Assembly: GCA_002173095.1 (NCBI GenBank)
Contig: NHBK01000016.1
Coordinates: 23,786 to 87,785 of the forward strand
DNA from: Hyphomonadaceae bacterium TMED5
GTDB lineage: Bacteria; Pseudomonadota; Alphaproteobacteria; Caulobacterales; Hyphomonadaceae
Direction: 5' to 3'
Length of the DNA stretch: 64,000 nt
Shown: in pieces, positions 54,130 to 63,039 of the stretch
Layout: the number at the start of each line of letters is the position of its first letter
How positions within the stretch are numbered: the stretch's first letter is position 1
Position numbers and translations under genes: made by a program
Notes under the pieces: model-generated
Told to the model about the DNA's origin: nothing
Database searches by the model: none
What the model saw: only the letters and a program-made list of their open reading frames with translations

Positions 54130-56034
54130 ATGAAACGCACCAGGCATGCGAGTTTTGTCGCATCAGTTTTCGCATGTGGATTTTTGGGCACCACAGCATT
54201 TGCGCAAACCGAAACCACCAACACACCCGATCCGGATTTACCGGGACGTCAGATATACGAACAATTTTGCGCTGCCTGTCATGACAACCCAGCTGACACG
54301 CGCGCAGCCAGCTTCGAGGCGATTTCAGCGCTCTCTGGTGAAACGCTGTATGGCGCGATTTCCGAAGGCGGTGTCATGGCCCCAATGGGCGCGGCGTTGT
54401 CTCTGGAAGAAAAAATTTCCCTGATCGAATATCTGACGTCCGGCCAGTCGGCCGTGCCGGGTGGCGGCAACTGGACGACACCGATTATGTGCGAAGCAGA
54501 TAATCTGACCGTCAATCTGGATGGCCCAGAGGCATTCACTACATTCGGTGTGGATGAGGACTCTACGCGCCATGTTTCCTCACAACAGTCCCGCCTTACT
54601 ACAGCGGACATGTCAGAACTGGATGTCGCTTGGGTACTCGCCTTTCCTGAATCTCAGAATTTCAGTGCGGCCCCGGTCAGCGTTGGGCAAACCATTTTCA
54701 TCAATGGGGATGGCGTACTGGCTGCATTCGATGCCGAAGACGCCTGCGTGAAATGGACCTATGAAGCCTCTGCCTCACGATCGCCCATCACATATGGTGA
54801 AATCGATGGCCGAGCCGCGCTCCTTTATGGTGTGGGACGCCGCGAAGTTCACGCGGTAGATGCACTCACCGGAGAAGCAATCTGGGCCGTTGAAGCTCAA
54901 CCGCGCCGCGGCGATGGCGGCAGCATCCGGCCCGGCGTTATCCTGCACGATAATAAAGTTATCGTTCCGATATCGGCCTCTGGCGTAGGCGGCGGCGGTA
55001 ATTTCTGCTGTACCGGACATGGCGCAGTCGTCGTGCTGAACGCCTCGGATGGCAGCTGGGTGTGGGAATATCACACCATGGATGAGGCAACCGAGAATGG
55101 TCAGGTGAACAGCAGAGGTGAACCACAACGCGGTCCCTCCGGTGCACCCATCTGGTCTCAACCAACTGTCGATGCAGAACGCAATCAGGTGATTGTCACG
55201 ACCGGCGAAGGTACATCTTTCCCGGCGACCAACACCTCTGATGCAATCATCGCGCTTGATCTGGATACAGGTACAGAAAACTGGGTGTTCCAGGCCATGG
55301 AAATGGACCTTTGGAACATGCACTGCCGGGGCGACGATTCCACGGCTGGCCCGAACTGCCCATGGCATTGGGATGATGAAAATATCGGACGGGACTTTGA
55401 TTTTGGCGGGTCGGCAATTCTGGCGACAACTGAAATCGATGGCGAAGCTCGGGACATTCTGCTTGCAGGTCAGAAGTCCGGACATCTCTGGGCGATTGAT
55501 GCAGAGACTGGAGACATGATCTGGAACCGTCAGGTGGGCGAAGGCACAGCACTGGGCGGCAATCACTGGGGCATTGCTATAGACGGCGAGCGCGCATTCC
55601 TGACCATCAATGATCCGGTGTCGTATAATACCCCAAATCCACATCCGGGGATTTATGCCTTCCGCATTTCTGACGGTGAAATGGTGTGGGGTTTCGACGC
55701 CGAAGCCGATTGCGATGATGGCCGTGCAGACCGGATCACAAATTGCGAACAGAAATACGGATTTTCTGCGACGCCAATGGTGGTTGATGGGGCCGTTATT
55801 GCCGGCACTCTGGATGGGAAGCTTTATGCCTTTGACGCAGAAACAGGTGATATTCTCTATCAGCTCGACACTGCGATCGACTTTGAAACGCTGAACGGTT
55901 TCGACGGCAATGGTGGCTCAATCGACAGCCATGCGATCGCGGCAGGCAATGGCCGACTTCTGATTGGTTCAGGGTATGCATCTTTCCGCCAAACGGCCGG
56001 AAATGTGCTGATCGCGCTCGAACCTGTCGATTAA
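54130..56034 (+). CDS. Cytochrome c-PQQ dehydrogenase, polyvinyl-alcohol-dehydrogenase-like
   Basis: A secreted 634-aa protein. Signal peptide (ASVFACGFLGTTAFA); an N-terminal cytochrome c domain with FCAACHDNP (about 49-57) and a Met ligand probably in GVMAPMG; then an eight-bladed PQQ beta-propeller (about 130-634) with repeated W-motifs such as LVALDAETG-like DTGTENW, and vicinal cysteines NFCCTGHGAVV. Closest in layout to PVA dehydrogenase (cytochrome c first). Site 5 and ATG 54130 after GGGAGG tie it to the TetR set. It would oxidise an alcohol and pass electrons on through its heme. Confidence 0.9.
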   Translation: MKRTRHASFVASVFACGFLGTTAFAQTETTNTPDPDLPGRQIYEQFCAACHDNPADTRAASFEAISALSGETLYGAISEGGVMAPMGAALSLEEKISLIEYLTSGQSAVPGGGNWTTPIMCEADNLTVNLDGPEAFTTFGVDEDSTRHVSSQQSRLTTADMSELDVAWVLAFPESQNFSAAPVSVGQTIFINGDGVLAAFDAEDACVKWTYEASASRSPITYGEIDGRAALLYGVGRREVHAVDALTGEAIWAVEAQPRRGDGGSIRPGVILHDNKVIVPISASGVGGGGNFCCTGHGAVVVLNASDGSWVWEYHTMDEATENGQVNSRGEPQRGPSGAPIWSQPTVDAERNQVIVTTGEGTSFPATNTSDAIIALDLDTGTENWVFQAMEMDLWNMHCRGDDSTAGPNCPWHWDDENIGRDFDFGGSAILATTEIDGEARDILLAGQKSGHLWAIDAETGDMIWNRQVGEGTALGGNHWGIAIDGERAFLTINDPVSYNTPNPHPGIYAFRISDGEMVWGFDAEADCDDGRADRITNCEQKYGFSATPMVVDGAVIAGTLDGKLYAFDAETGDILYQLDTAIDFETLNGFDGNGGSIDSHAIAAGNGRLLIGSGYASFRQTAGNVLIALEPVD

Positions 56035-56049
56035 GCTGACAGCAAAAAT

Positions 56050-56078
56050 GACAAAGCCGGGGCAGTTCCGGCTTTGTC
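56050..56078 (+). terminator. Terminator after the PQQ dehydrogenase
   Basis: GACAAAGCCGG-ggcagtt-CCGGCTTTGTC, perfect 11-bp stem, 15 bases past the stop. T-run is weak on the plus strand. Confidence 0.75.
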
Positions 56079-56183
56079 GCCCAAAGGCCCGCTCTAAAAC
56101 TTGACGCCAGAGTCATTTTATCATCTGACATAAAGACAAGAAGCGCACTTGCTTCAAAAGCTCAGATCGACTGAAACTGCTTT

Positions 56184-57491
56184 ATGGCCCTTGATTTACC
56201 TCAACCTCACGCGTCACCGGCACCGCCTGAGGGGAGTGTATCAGCGCCTTTCAAACCTCTGAAAATCGCTATTCTATCCTATCGCTGCGCGCCACATGTC
56301 GGCGGTCAGGGCGTTTATGTTGAGTATCTTTCAACGGCGCTGTCTCAGCTCGGACACTCAGTTGATGTCATCTCAGGCCCGCCATATTGCGACACGCATG
56401 AGAGTGTGACCGACATCCACCTGCCCTCGCTCGACCTCTATGCCCAGCCGCACAATGGCCATTACGCGCTGCGACCAAAGCACCTTCTCAGTCCTACAGA
56501 CACATATGAGTATGTCTCACACCTGACGGGTAAGTTTTCAGAGCCCATCACATTCGGCCAGCGCGCCTATCGATACCTCAAAAAGCACGGCCACCAGTAT
56601 GATATCATTCTGGACAATCAGTGCCTCGCCTCTGGCACACTGAAGCTGCAGACAGACCTGAAGCTTCCACTGGTCACAATGATCCACCACCCGATCACGG
56701 AAGACCTGAGGCTGGCATTAGAGGCTGAGGACGATTTCTGGATGCGCCAGCTGATACGACGCTGGTATTCCTTCCACCATATGCAGGTCAAAGTCTCCCG
56801 GCAGCTCAAGCACATCATTTCGCCATCCATGAGTGCGCGAAACCATATTGCCGAAGAATTCGACCTGCCTACAGAGCGCATCACGCCAATCCGCCTGGGC
56901 GTCGATAAAACCTATTTTCATCCGAACCCGGATATGCCGCGCAAAGCCCGTCAGATCGTGACAACGGTGAGCGCAGATTCGCCGCTTAAAGGGCTCAAAT
57001 TCCTGATCGAAGCGGTGCATCAACTCTCACCAGACTTTCCGGATCTGGAGTTGGTGATTGTAGGGAAATCACTGTCTGAAGAGTCCGAAAAGCTACTCTC
57101 AGATTACAACCTCACAGACCGAACGGAATTCCGTTCCGAGCTGTCTCGGGAAGAGATTGCTGACGCGTTCCGCACGGCAACGCTTCTGGTTTCCCCTTCG
57201 CTTTATGAAGGCTTTGGCCTGCCGCCCGCAGAAGCCATGATGTGCGGGACCCCCGTAATCGTGACAGATGGCGGTGCATTGCCTGAAGTCGCTGGCGATG
57301 CGGGGCTTGTCGTGCCCAAAGGGAATCCGGACGCTCTGGCCGCAGCGATCTCAGACCTGCTCACCGACACTGGCAAACGTCAAAGCGTGGCCAAGGCCTG
57401 CCTTGAGCGCGCGCAGTCGGTTTTCGACTGGTCGCAAATTGCCCGTGAATATGACGCCTATTTCCGGCAGGTTCTGGCGACAACATGCTGA
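56184..57491 (+). CDS. Family 4 glycosyltransferase
   Basis: A 435-aa GT-B retaining transferase. The N-terminal acceptor lobe has SYRCAPHVGGQGVYVEYLS; the nucleotide-sugar lobe carries SPSLYEGFGLPPAEAMMCG with the E-x7-E motif (about 350-357), and GGALPEVAGDAG. Start ATG 56184. First of a four-gene cluster with two methyltransferases and an alpha-alpha-barrel protein; it overlaps the next gene by 7 bases. Sugar and acceptor unknown. Confidence 0.92.
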   Translation: MALDLPQPHASPAPPEGSVSAPFKPLKIAILSYRCAPHVGGQGVYVEYLSTALSQLGHSVDVISGPPYCDTHESVTDIHLPSLDLYAQPHNGHYALRPKHLLSPTDTYEYVSHLTGKFSEPITFGQRAYRYLKKHGHQYDIILDNQCLASGTLKLQTDLKLPLVTMIHHPITEDLRLALEAEDDFWMRQLIRRWYSFHHMQVKVSRQLKHIISPSMSARNHIAEEFDLPTERITPIRLGVDKTYFHPNPDMPRKARQIVTTVSADSPLKGLKFLIEAVHQLSPDFPDLELVIVGKSLSEESEKLLSDYNLTDRTEFRSELSREEIADAFRTATLLVSPSLYEGFGLPPAEAMMCGTPVIVTDGGALPEVAGDAGLVVPKGNPDALAAAISDLLTDTGKRQSVAKACLERAQSVFDWSQIAREYDAYFRQVLATTC

Positions 57492-58213
57492 CCGTCAGAT
57501 TAGAAAAACTTGGTCTGAAGCCCGACGACTGGGTGCTGGACCTTGGCTGCGGTGAAGGTCGCCATGTCCACGGCCTCTACATGCTGGGCGGGCTGAACGT
57601 CGTCGGCGTGGATTTAAGCGAACCGGGGCTGCAGAAGGGACGCGAAGGGTTAAGCCTTGTTCCTGCACCCGAGACGCCCGGCAGCACCCATTTTCTGAAG
57701 GGCAACGCACTTCAGCTTCCCTTTGCGGATGACACATTCGACGCGATCATCTGTTCCGAAGTTCTCGAACACATCTTTCCCTATAATGATGTTCTGAGCG
57801 AGATCCGCCGAATTCTGAAACCCGAAGGCCAGCTTTGTGTGAGCGTGCCGCGCGCAGGCCCTGAACGCCTGTGTTGGAAGCTCGCGCCTCCACCTAATGG
57901 CTATGCCTATGAACCGGGCGGGCACATTCGCATATTTGATGAAACAGAGCTGAAAATCTCTGTCATGCGAGAAGCGTTTCGCTTCAAAGGCAAACATTAT
58001 GCCCATGGCCTGCACTCCCCTTACTGGTGGCTGAAATGCCTGTATTGGGGCCGGGAGAAAGACCCGTGGATTGTGCGCGCCTATCACAGCCTTCTGGTCT
58101 GGGATCTGATGAAGCGCCCATGGCTGACACGCGCTCTTGAGGCGATCCTCAATCCCTTCATCGGCAAGTCAGTCGTCATATATTTCGGGCCAACAGAGGA
58201 TGAGCGAATATGA
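57485..58213 (+). CDS. Class I SAM-dependent methyltransferase
   Basis: 242 aa with motif I VLDLGCGEGRHVHGL (about 18-32), VVGVDLSEPGL and the later CSEVLEHIFPYNDVL (Methyltransf_11 type). ATG 57485 overlaps the GT4 stop and its stop overlaps the next start (ATGA), so the three are coupled. It probably methylates a sugar or lipid made by the neighbours. Confidence 0.9.
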   Translation: MLTVRLEKLGLKPDDWVLDLGCGEGRHVHGLYMLGGLNVVGVDLSEPGLQKGREGLSLVPAPETPGSTHFLKGNALQLPFADDTFDAIICSEVLEHIFPYNDVLSEIRRILKPEGQLCVSVPRAGPERLCWKLAPPPNGYAYEPGGHIRIFDETELKISVMREAFRFKGKHYAHGLHSPYWWLKCLYWGREKDPWIVRAYHSLLVWDLMKRPWLTRALEAILNPFIGKSVVIYFGPTEDERI

Positions 58214-59331
58214 AAAGCGCCGCCTCTCTGAAACAGCGCTCCGAACTCGCGCCCTATCTGGCGGCTGCTGGCCAGCGTATTCTGGACATCCAGTCAGACG
58301 CAGGCGCAATCGCATGGTTTGAAGACGGCCCCTGGGATTCCTGGAACCATACCGAAAGCGCAATGGCGCTCGCCGTCCTCGATGAAAAAGACGCAGCCCT
58401 GAAGGCCTATCGGTTTCTTCAGACGACGCAGCTTGAAACCGGCGCCTGGCATTCTCAGTATGGCAATGCGATTGGCGTTGATGAAACGACATATCGGATG
58501 TGCCGGGAACCGGCTCCGGACTTTCAGGATACCAATTTTACCGCCTATTGCGCGGTCGGCATCTGGCACGCCGTCATGCGCTGGAACGAGCCGCAGATTG
58601 CACGCGATTTCTGGCCCATGGTGAGCCGCGCCATTGAGTTTGTTCTGTCTCTGCAAAGCGAGGATGGCGATATCACATGGTCACTGGAAGCACTGATCGA
58701 TGGTGAGACGAAGAACGACTCCGTTCTCGCGGGCAATGCCTCAATCTATAAGAGCCTTCACTGCGCCATACTTCTGGGCGACCTCATAGGTGAAAATGTA
58801 AGCCATTGGCGTCAGGCAAGGTCGCGACTTGGCGATGCAATCAAGCGTAAACCTGACAGATTTGACCGAAACGGTACGGACCGTTCCGTCTTTGCGATGG
58901 ATTGGTACTATCCGGTACTCGCTGGCACTTTAAGAGGCGATGTGGCGCGTGAACGCCTCAATATGGGCTGGGATACATTCGTTGAACCGGGCCTTGGATG
59001 CCGGTGCGTTTCGAGCGAGCCCTGGGTCACGGTCGCTGAAGCTTCTGAACTGGTTATGGCGCTCGTCTCTGTTGGCGAACACAAACGCGCGGCTCAACTG
59101 TTGAACGATCAGATCGAGCACACTGACGAGGCCGGAGCGGCCTGGATGGGTTGGCAATTCACTGAGAAGGTCTTCTGGCCTGCAGAACAACCGAGCTGGA
59201 CGCAAGGTGCATTCATTCTCGCCGTTGACGCGCTCTATGACATCAGCCCTGCTTCACGCGTTCTGACCCATCATGAAGATCAGAGCTTTCGCAGCACTCT
59301 CAAGCTTTTACAGACTTCGACCTCCTCATAG
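58210..59331 (+). CDS. Prenyltransferase/squalene-cyclase-like alpha-alpha-barrel protein
   Basis: 373 aa, soluble, no signal. Repeated helix pairs with the TETGAWHSQYGN- and FEDGPWDSWNHTES-type repeats place it in the alpha/alpha toroid superfamily (terpene cyclases, prenyltransferases, some glycoside hydrolases). No DxDD or DDxxD cyclase motif is visible, so it is not a standard terpene enzyme; a glycan-acting role fits the context. It overlaps the methyltransferase start and, at its end, the converging methyltransferase by 52 bases. Confidence 0.75.
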   Translation: MKSAASLKQRSELAPYLAAAGQRILDIQSDAGAIAWFEDGPWDSWNHTESAMALAVLDEKDAALKAYRFLQTTQLETGAWHSQYGNAIGVDETTYRMCREPAPDFQDTNFTAYCAVGIWHAVMRWNEPQIARDFWPMVSRAIEFVLSLQSEDGDITWSLEALIDGETKNDSVLAGNASIYKSLHCAILLGDLIGENVSHWRQARSRLGDAIKRKPDRFDRNGTDRSVFAMDWYYPVLAGTLRGDVARERLNMGWDTFVEPGLGCRCVSSEPWVTVAEASELVMALVSVGEHKRAAQLLNDQIEHTDEAGAAWMGWQFTEKVFWPAEQPSWTQGAFILAVDALYDISPASRVLTHHEDQSFRSTLKLLQTSTSS

Positions 59332-59894
59332 AGATCAGATGCCATGGCCCGTTCATAAATTTCAAAGGGCGGACGGCCCCCATCCTTCGGGTCTGGAAAA
59401 ACATCGTGGATGGCCAGAATGCCTCCGCGCATAAGGTGTGAGGTCCAGCCTCTGTAATCATTCATAGCGTGCTCCATTGTGTGGCCACCATCAATGAACA
59501 GAAATGCCAGAGGCGTTTTCCATGACGCCGCGATCTTCACCGATTTTCCGACAACCGGAATGACGGTGTCCTCCAAATCGGCTCGTCGAAGGGTTCTACG
59601 CAAAAAGGGCAAAGTGTCCATCGCGTCGGCCTCATCATCCCAAAGCTCAGCGTCGTGCCACTCCCAGCCGGGCTGGTTTTCTTCAGAGCCGCGGTGATGA
59701 TCAACCGCAAACAGAATCCCGCCAGCAGCTTTACAGGCCGTCCCGATATAAACGGCGGACTTCCCACAGTATGAGCCAATTTCGAGACAAGGCCCTGACG
59801 AGGCGCACTCTAACGCATAGCGATGCAGGGCAGTGCCTTCGGCCGGGTCCATGAATCCCTTCACACTGTCGATATCGATAGGCAGATTGATCAT
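59280..59894 (-). CDS. Class I SAM-dependent methyltransferase, CmcI-like
   Basis: 204 aa of the Methyltransf_24/CmcI kind: CLEIGSYCGKSAVYIG (motif I), FAVDHHRGSEENQPG and FLFIDGGHTMEHAMNDYRGW (metal-binding Asp region). ATG 59894 follows AAGGGGAAGC; the longer frame is not needed. It converges with the 58210 gene and probably belongs to the same glycan or lipid pathway. Confidence 0.88.
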   Translation of the reverse strand: MINLPIDIDSVKGFMDPAEGTALHRYALECASSGPCLEIGSYCGKSAVYIGTACKAAGGILFAVDHHRGSEENQPGWEWHDAELWDDEADAMDTLPFLRRTLRRADLEDTVIPVVGKSVKIAASWKTPLAFLFIDGGHTMEHAMNDYRGWTSHLMRGGILAIHDVFPDPKDGGRPPFEIYERAMASDLYEEVEVCKSLRVLRKL

Positions 59895-60124
59895 TCGGCT
59901 TCCCCTTCTGCACACAGGTGTAAGAGGATTGGCCATAAGGACAATGCAAATTCAGCCCGATCAGATAGATTTGAGGGTCTGACCGGGCTGCCCCGCATGC
60001 GTCCCCACCGGATCGCGGTTGCATGAGGTATTACGTTCGAGCTGCAGAAAACCGGCCAAAAATAATTGATCATTTCCATCTCTTCCTTCTAATCTGCACG
60101 CGGGTGATGAGAGTGAGGTACAGA

Positions 60125-60688
60125 ATGGATGATACGGAAACGGATCCAGTCGTCGCTTATTCAGACGATCAGACCAAAATTGCCGGCATTCTGTTCGATG
60201 ACAATTATGAGTCGCTGCTGCGTATTGCGCGCTCCAAGCGCAAGCGCACCCCGCAGACCATTTCGCTTCTGACAATGGATATTCTCCACGAATCCTATCT
60301 GAAGCTCCGCACACAAAAGACGTTCTCCTCCGACGAACATTTCATGAGCAGTGCCGTGCTCGCTATTCGCCACGTCATCACCGATTACGCACGCAAACGC
60401 ATCCGCAAAGCCAAGCATGGCGAAGTAGCAATGGATGCTGAAGACGCCGAACACCTGTTTCCGGAATATAGTGAAACGCCCGAACAGATCGTCGAGATTT
60501 CAAACCTGCTATCCGTGCTGGAGCGTGATCATCCGCGCTCGTTACGAGTTCTGGACGCGCGCTATTTCGCCGGCATGACTGAGCAGGAAACAGCGGACAT
60601 GATGGGCATGTCGACCCGTAGTGTACGTCGTGACTGGCAGGCCGTCCGCGAATGGCTGGCTGAAAAGCTGGGCGTCAACAAGGCGTGA
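60125..60688 (+). CDS. ECF-type sigma factor (sigma-70 family X6-like)
   Basis: 187 aa. Region 2 is LTMDILHESYLKLRTQKTF...AIRHVITDYARKRIRKAKHG; region 4 is LERDHPRSLRVLDARYFAGM then TEQETADMMGMSTRSVRRDW. ATG 60125 follows GAGTGAGG. No anti-sigma gene or sensor is next to it; such X6-type factors often lack one and are controlled in other ways. Target promoters unknown. Confidence 0.88.
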   Translation: MDDTETDPVVAYSDDQTKIAGILFDDNYESLLRIARSKRKRTPQTISLLTMDILHESYLKLRTQKTFSSDEHFMSSAVLAIRHVITDYARKRIRKAKHGEVAMDAEDAEHLFPEYSETPEQIVEISNLLSVLERDHPRSLRVLDARYFAGMTEQETADMMGMSTRSVRRDWQAVREWLAEKLGVNKA

Positions 60689-60714
60689 ACTCTTCGCTCT
60701 CCGAATAAACGAAA

Positions 60715-60727
60715 CTCATGACATGAG
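60715..60727. promoter_or_regulatory. Palindrome before the DUF1330 gene
   Basis: CTCATG-a-CATGAG, perfect around one base, 56 bases before the start at 60783. Possible operator. Confidence 0.4.
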
Positions 60728-60782
60728 CCGACCCGCCTGATCAGCGACTATGCTTGCAGTGTAAACCTGCCCGGAGCCTGAC

Positions 60783-61070
60783 ATGCCAGCTTTCATCGTC
60801 GCGACCGTTTCCATTACCGACATGGACGCGTTCAAAGAATATTCCAAAACGATTGTCGGTGTGTCCGAAAAATATGGCGGCGAGTCCGTCGTGAAGGGCA
60901 TGGTGACAGAAATGCTGGAAGGCAGTGCGCCAAAAGATCAGCGTGTCGTCGTCAGCAAGTTTCCTGACGCAGAATCTGCCAAAGCCTATGTGAACGACCC
61001 GGTTTATCTGGAAGGCAAAGCCAAACGCGAAGGCGCAGCCATCGTTGATATGCGCCTGATCGTCGGCTGA
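60783..61070 (+). CDS. DUF1330 family protein
   Basis: 95 aa ferredoxin-like dimeric alpha-beta-barrel fold: AFIVATVSITDMDAFKEYS and the end GAAIVDMRLIVG. DUF1330 proteins have no settled function; they often lie beside catabolic genes. 41 bases separate it from the FAD monooxygenase, probably one transcript. Confidence 0.85.
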   Translation: MPAFIVATVSITDMDAFKEYSKTIVGVSEKYGGESVVKGMVTEMLEGSAPKDQRVVVSKFPDAESAKAYVNDPVYLEGKAKREGAAIVDMRLIVG

Positions 61071-61111
61071 TCTGTCCCCGAATATTACTCTGATTGAAGG
61101 CTCACCCTGTC

Positions 61112-62311
61112 GTGACCAAAACCGCTAAAGTTATCGTCGTTGGCGCGGGCCCTGTGGGCAGCGTAGCCGCTTACCGCCTCGCTGAAATGGGTGTGGATGT
61201 CATCCTGCTGGAAGCATATCCAAACTGCCCGGAAGACCTGCGCGCTTCAACGCTCCACCCGCCTACGCTGGAAATGCTGAATGAGTTCGGCATTGTAGAC
61301 GATCTGATCGATATGGGTCTCAAAGCGCCGGTTTATCAGTATCGCAACCGCCAGTCCGGCGAGACCTTTGCGTTTGACCTGACCGAATTGCAGGATATGA
61401 CGGACTACCCGTATCGACTGCAATGCGAGCAGTTTAAACTGGCCCGGCTTCTGACCGGCAAGCTGCAGGATCACCCGCATGGTGAAGTACTGTTCTCTCG
61501 CCGTGTTCTCTCCGTTGAGCAGGATGGTTCCGGTGTCACGCTGAAAGTGGAATCCACCCGCGAGATTGAAACCTATCGCGCAGACTTCGTCATCGCCTGT
61601 GATGGCGCAGGTTCAACTGTTCGCAAATGGCTGAATGTCGGCTTTGAAGGGTTCACATACCCTGAGAAATTCGTGACCTTCAGCACGGAACGCCCTCTGG
61701 AAGACTATTTCGACGATCTGGCACTCGTGAACTATGTGGCAGACCCGGACGAGTGGATGGTCCTTCTGCGCGTACCGTCCGTGTGGCGCGTGCTTGTACC
61801 AGCTCATGATGGCAATGATGAATTCATCGTCTCAGACCAGAAGAAGCAGGAAGTCTTCAAACATCTGATCAATGACCCGGACGTCGTTACAGAACACCGC
61901 ACGATCTATAATGTGCACCAACGCGTTGCTGACAGCTATTTCACAGACCGCGTCATTCTGGCCGGCGATTCAGCGCACCTGAACAACCCGCTGGGTGGTT
62001 TCGGCATGAATTCCGGCATTCATGACGTGTTCAACCTGACAGATGGTCTGCGTGATGTACTCACCACGGGCAAAGGCGACCACATCGCTCCGCTTCAGAA
62101 ATATGAGCGTCAACGCCAGGGCGTGATGCGCGCCTTCGTTCAGGCACAGACCATCAAGAATAAAAAGGCACTGGAAAGCCGCGATGCGGACGGCCAGAAG
62201 CGTCATCAGGAAGAGCTGACGGCAATCCTGGCCGATGACGAGCGTCGCCGCGATTACCTTCTGGGACAGGCGATGTATAAATCCCGCCAGCTCGAAGCCA
62301 GCATCGACTAG
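61112..62311 (+). CDS. FAD-dependent monooxygenase, aromatic-hydroxylase type
   Basis: 399 aa of the PHBH/MhpA-like fold. FAD motifs: IVVGAGPVGSVAAYRLAEMG, CDGAGSTVRK (DG motif) and AGDSAHLNNPLGGFGMNSGI (GD motif). Inserts oxygen into an aromatic or related ring with NAD(P)H. GTG 61112 was chosen; a TTG at 61094 is also open. The unit is not followed by a plus-strand terminator that I can see apart from the minus-strand one. Confidence 0.88.
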   Translation: MTKTAKVIVVGAGPVGSVAAYRLAEMGVDVILLEAYPNCPEDLRASTLHPPTLEMLNEFGIVDDLIDMGLKAPVYQYRNRQSGETFAFDLTELQDMTDYPYRLQCEQFKLARLLTGKLQDHPHGEVLFSRRVLSVEQDGSGVTLKVESTREIETYRADFVIACDGAGSTVRKWLNVGFEGFTYPEKFVTFSTERPLEDYFDDLALVNYVADPDEWMVLLRVPSVWRVLVPAHDGNDEFIVSDQKKQEVFKHLINDPDVVTEHRTIYNVHQRVADSYFTDRVILAGDSAHLNNPLGGFGMNSGIHDVFNLTDGLRDVLTTGKGDHIAPLQKYERQRQGVMRAFVQAQTIKNKKALESRDADGQKRHQEELTAILADDERRRDYLLGQAMYKSRQLEASID

Positions 62312-62312
62312 C

Positions 62313-62351
62313 AAAAAAAAGCGCCAGACCTTTACGAAAGAGGTCTGGCGC
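62313..62351 (-). terminator. Terminator of the minus-strand amidase gene
   Basis: GCGCCAGACCT-ttacgaaag-AGGTCTGGCGC (62321-62351), an 11-bp perfect stem; on the minus strand it is followed by a run of eight T (62313-62320). Confidence 0.9.
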
Positions 62352-62397
62352 AATGCCTTGCGTTCCAGCAGGATCGAGAACGCTTGGGGAAACTTAT

Positions 62398-63033
62398 TTA
62401 TGCCCGCGATTGCGCCATCAATGTAAGCGCATCATCGGTCGTAACGACCTCGGCATATTTGGCCTGCATATCAAACAAATTGGATTCATGAGGCCCTTCG
62501 GCGCGGTCCGCGCAGGCATCCCTGATAACGAATGGGACAAACCCTGATTGAAGGGTATCCAGAACGCTCGCGCGCACACAGCCCGATGTTGAATACCCTG
62601 TCACCATGACCGTATCGACACTCATGGATGTGAGCATCGCTGCGAGCGACGTGCCAAAATAGGCTGATGGGTATTGCTTCGTCACAAGAAGATCATCCGG
62701 CATGGGCGTAAGTTCTGGCATGAACTCAGCCATTGGATGGCCTTTCACGAAATGCTGCAAAGCGGGCACTTTCCGGTAGAACAGCCCGCCATCCTTACCA
62801 CTTGAATGATATTCAACAGCGGTAAAAATGACCGGTATTCCGAGCTTATGCGCCTGCTCTCGCAGGCGCACATTGTTTTGTAGCGCGGTTAGCGCATCCG
62901 GGCCCGCATAAAGCGGACAGGCTTCATCCACATAAGCGCGGCAGACATCCACGATCAGCAGGGCTGGCCGCGAACCGAACTCCAGCGCGCCGCCAAAACC
63001 TGCCTTTTTGTAATCATCATCCAGCGCTGACAT
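62398..63033 (-). CDS. Isochorismatase-family cysteine hydrolase
   Basis: 211 aa. Triad visible: Asp in LLIVDVCRAYVD, Lys in LVTKQYPSAYFGTSL and Cys in GYSTSGCVRASVL. Closest in layout to N-carbamoylsarcosine amidase/maleamate amidohydrolase types. It follows the deacetylase-fold gene by 6 bases, an operon. Substrate unknown, probably an amide or carbamoyl intermediate. Confidence 0.9.
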   Translation of the reverse strand: MSALDDDYKKAGFGGALEFGSRPALLIVDVCRAYVDEACPLYAGPDALTALQNNVRLREQAHKLGIPVIFTAVEYHSSGKDGGLFYRKVPALQHFVKGHPMAEFMPELTPMPDDLLVTKQYPSAYFGTSLAAMLTSMSVDTVMVTGYSTSGCVRASVLDTLQSGFVPFVIRDACADRAEGPHESNLFDMQAKYAEVVTTDDALTLMAQSRA

Positions 63034-63039
63034 CGGAGA

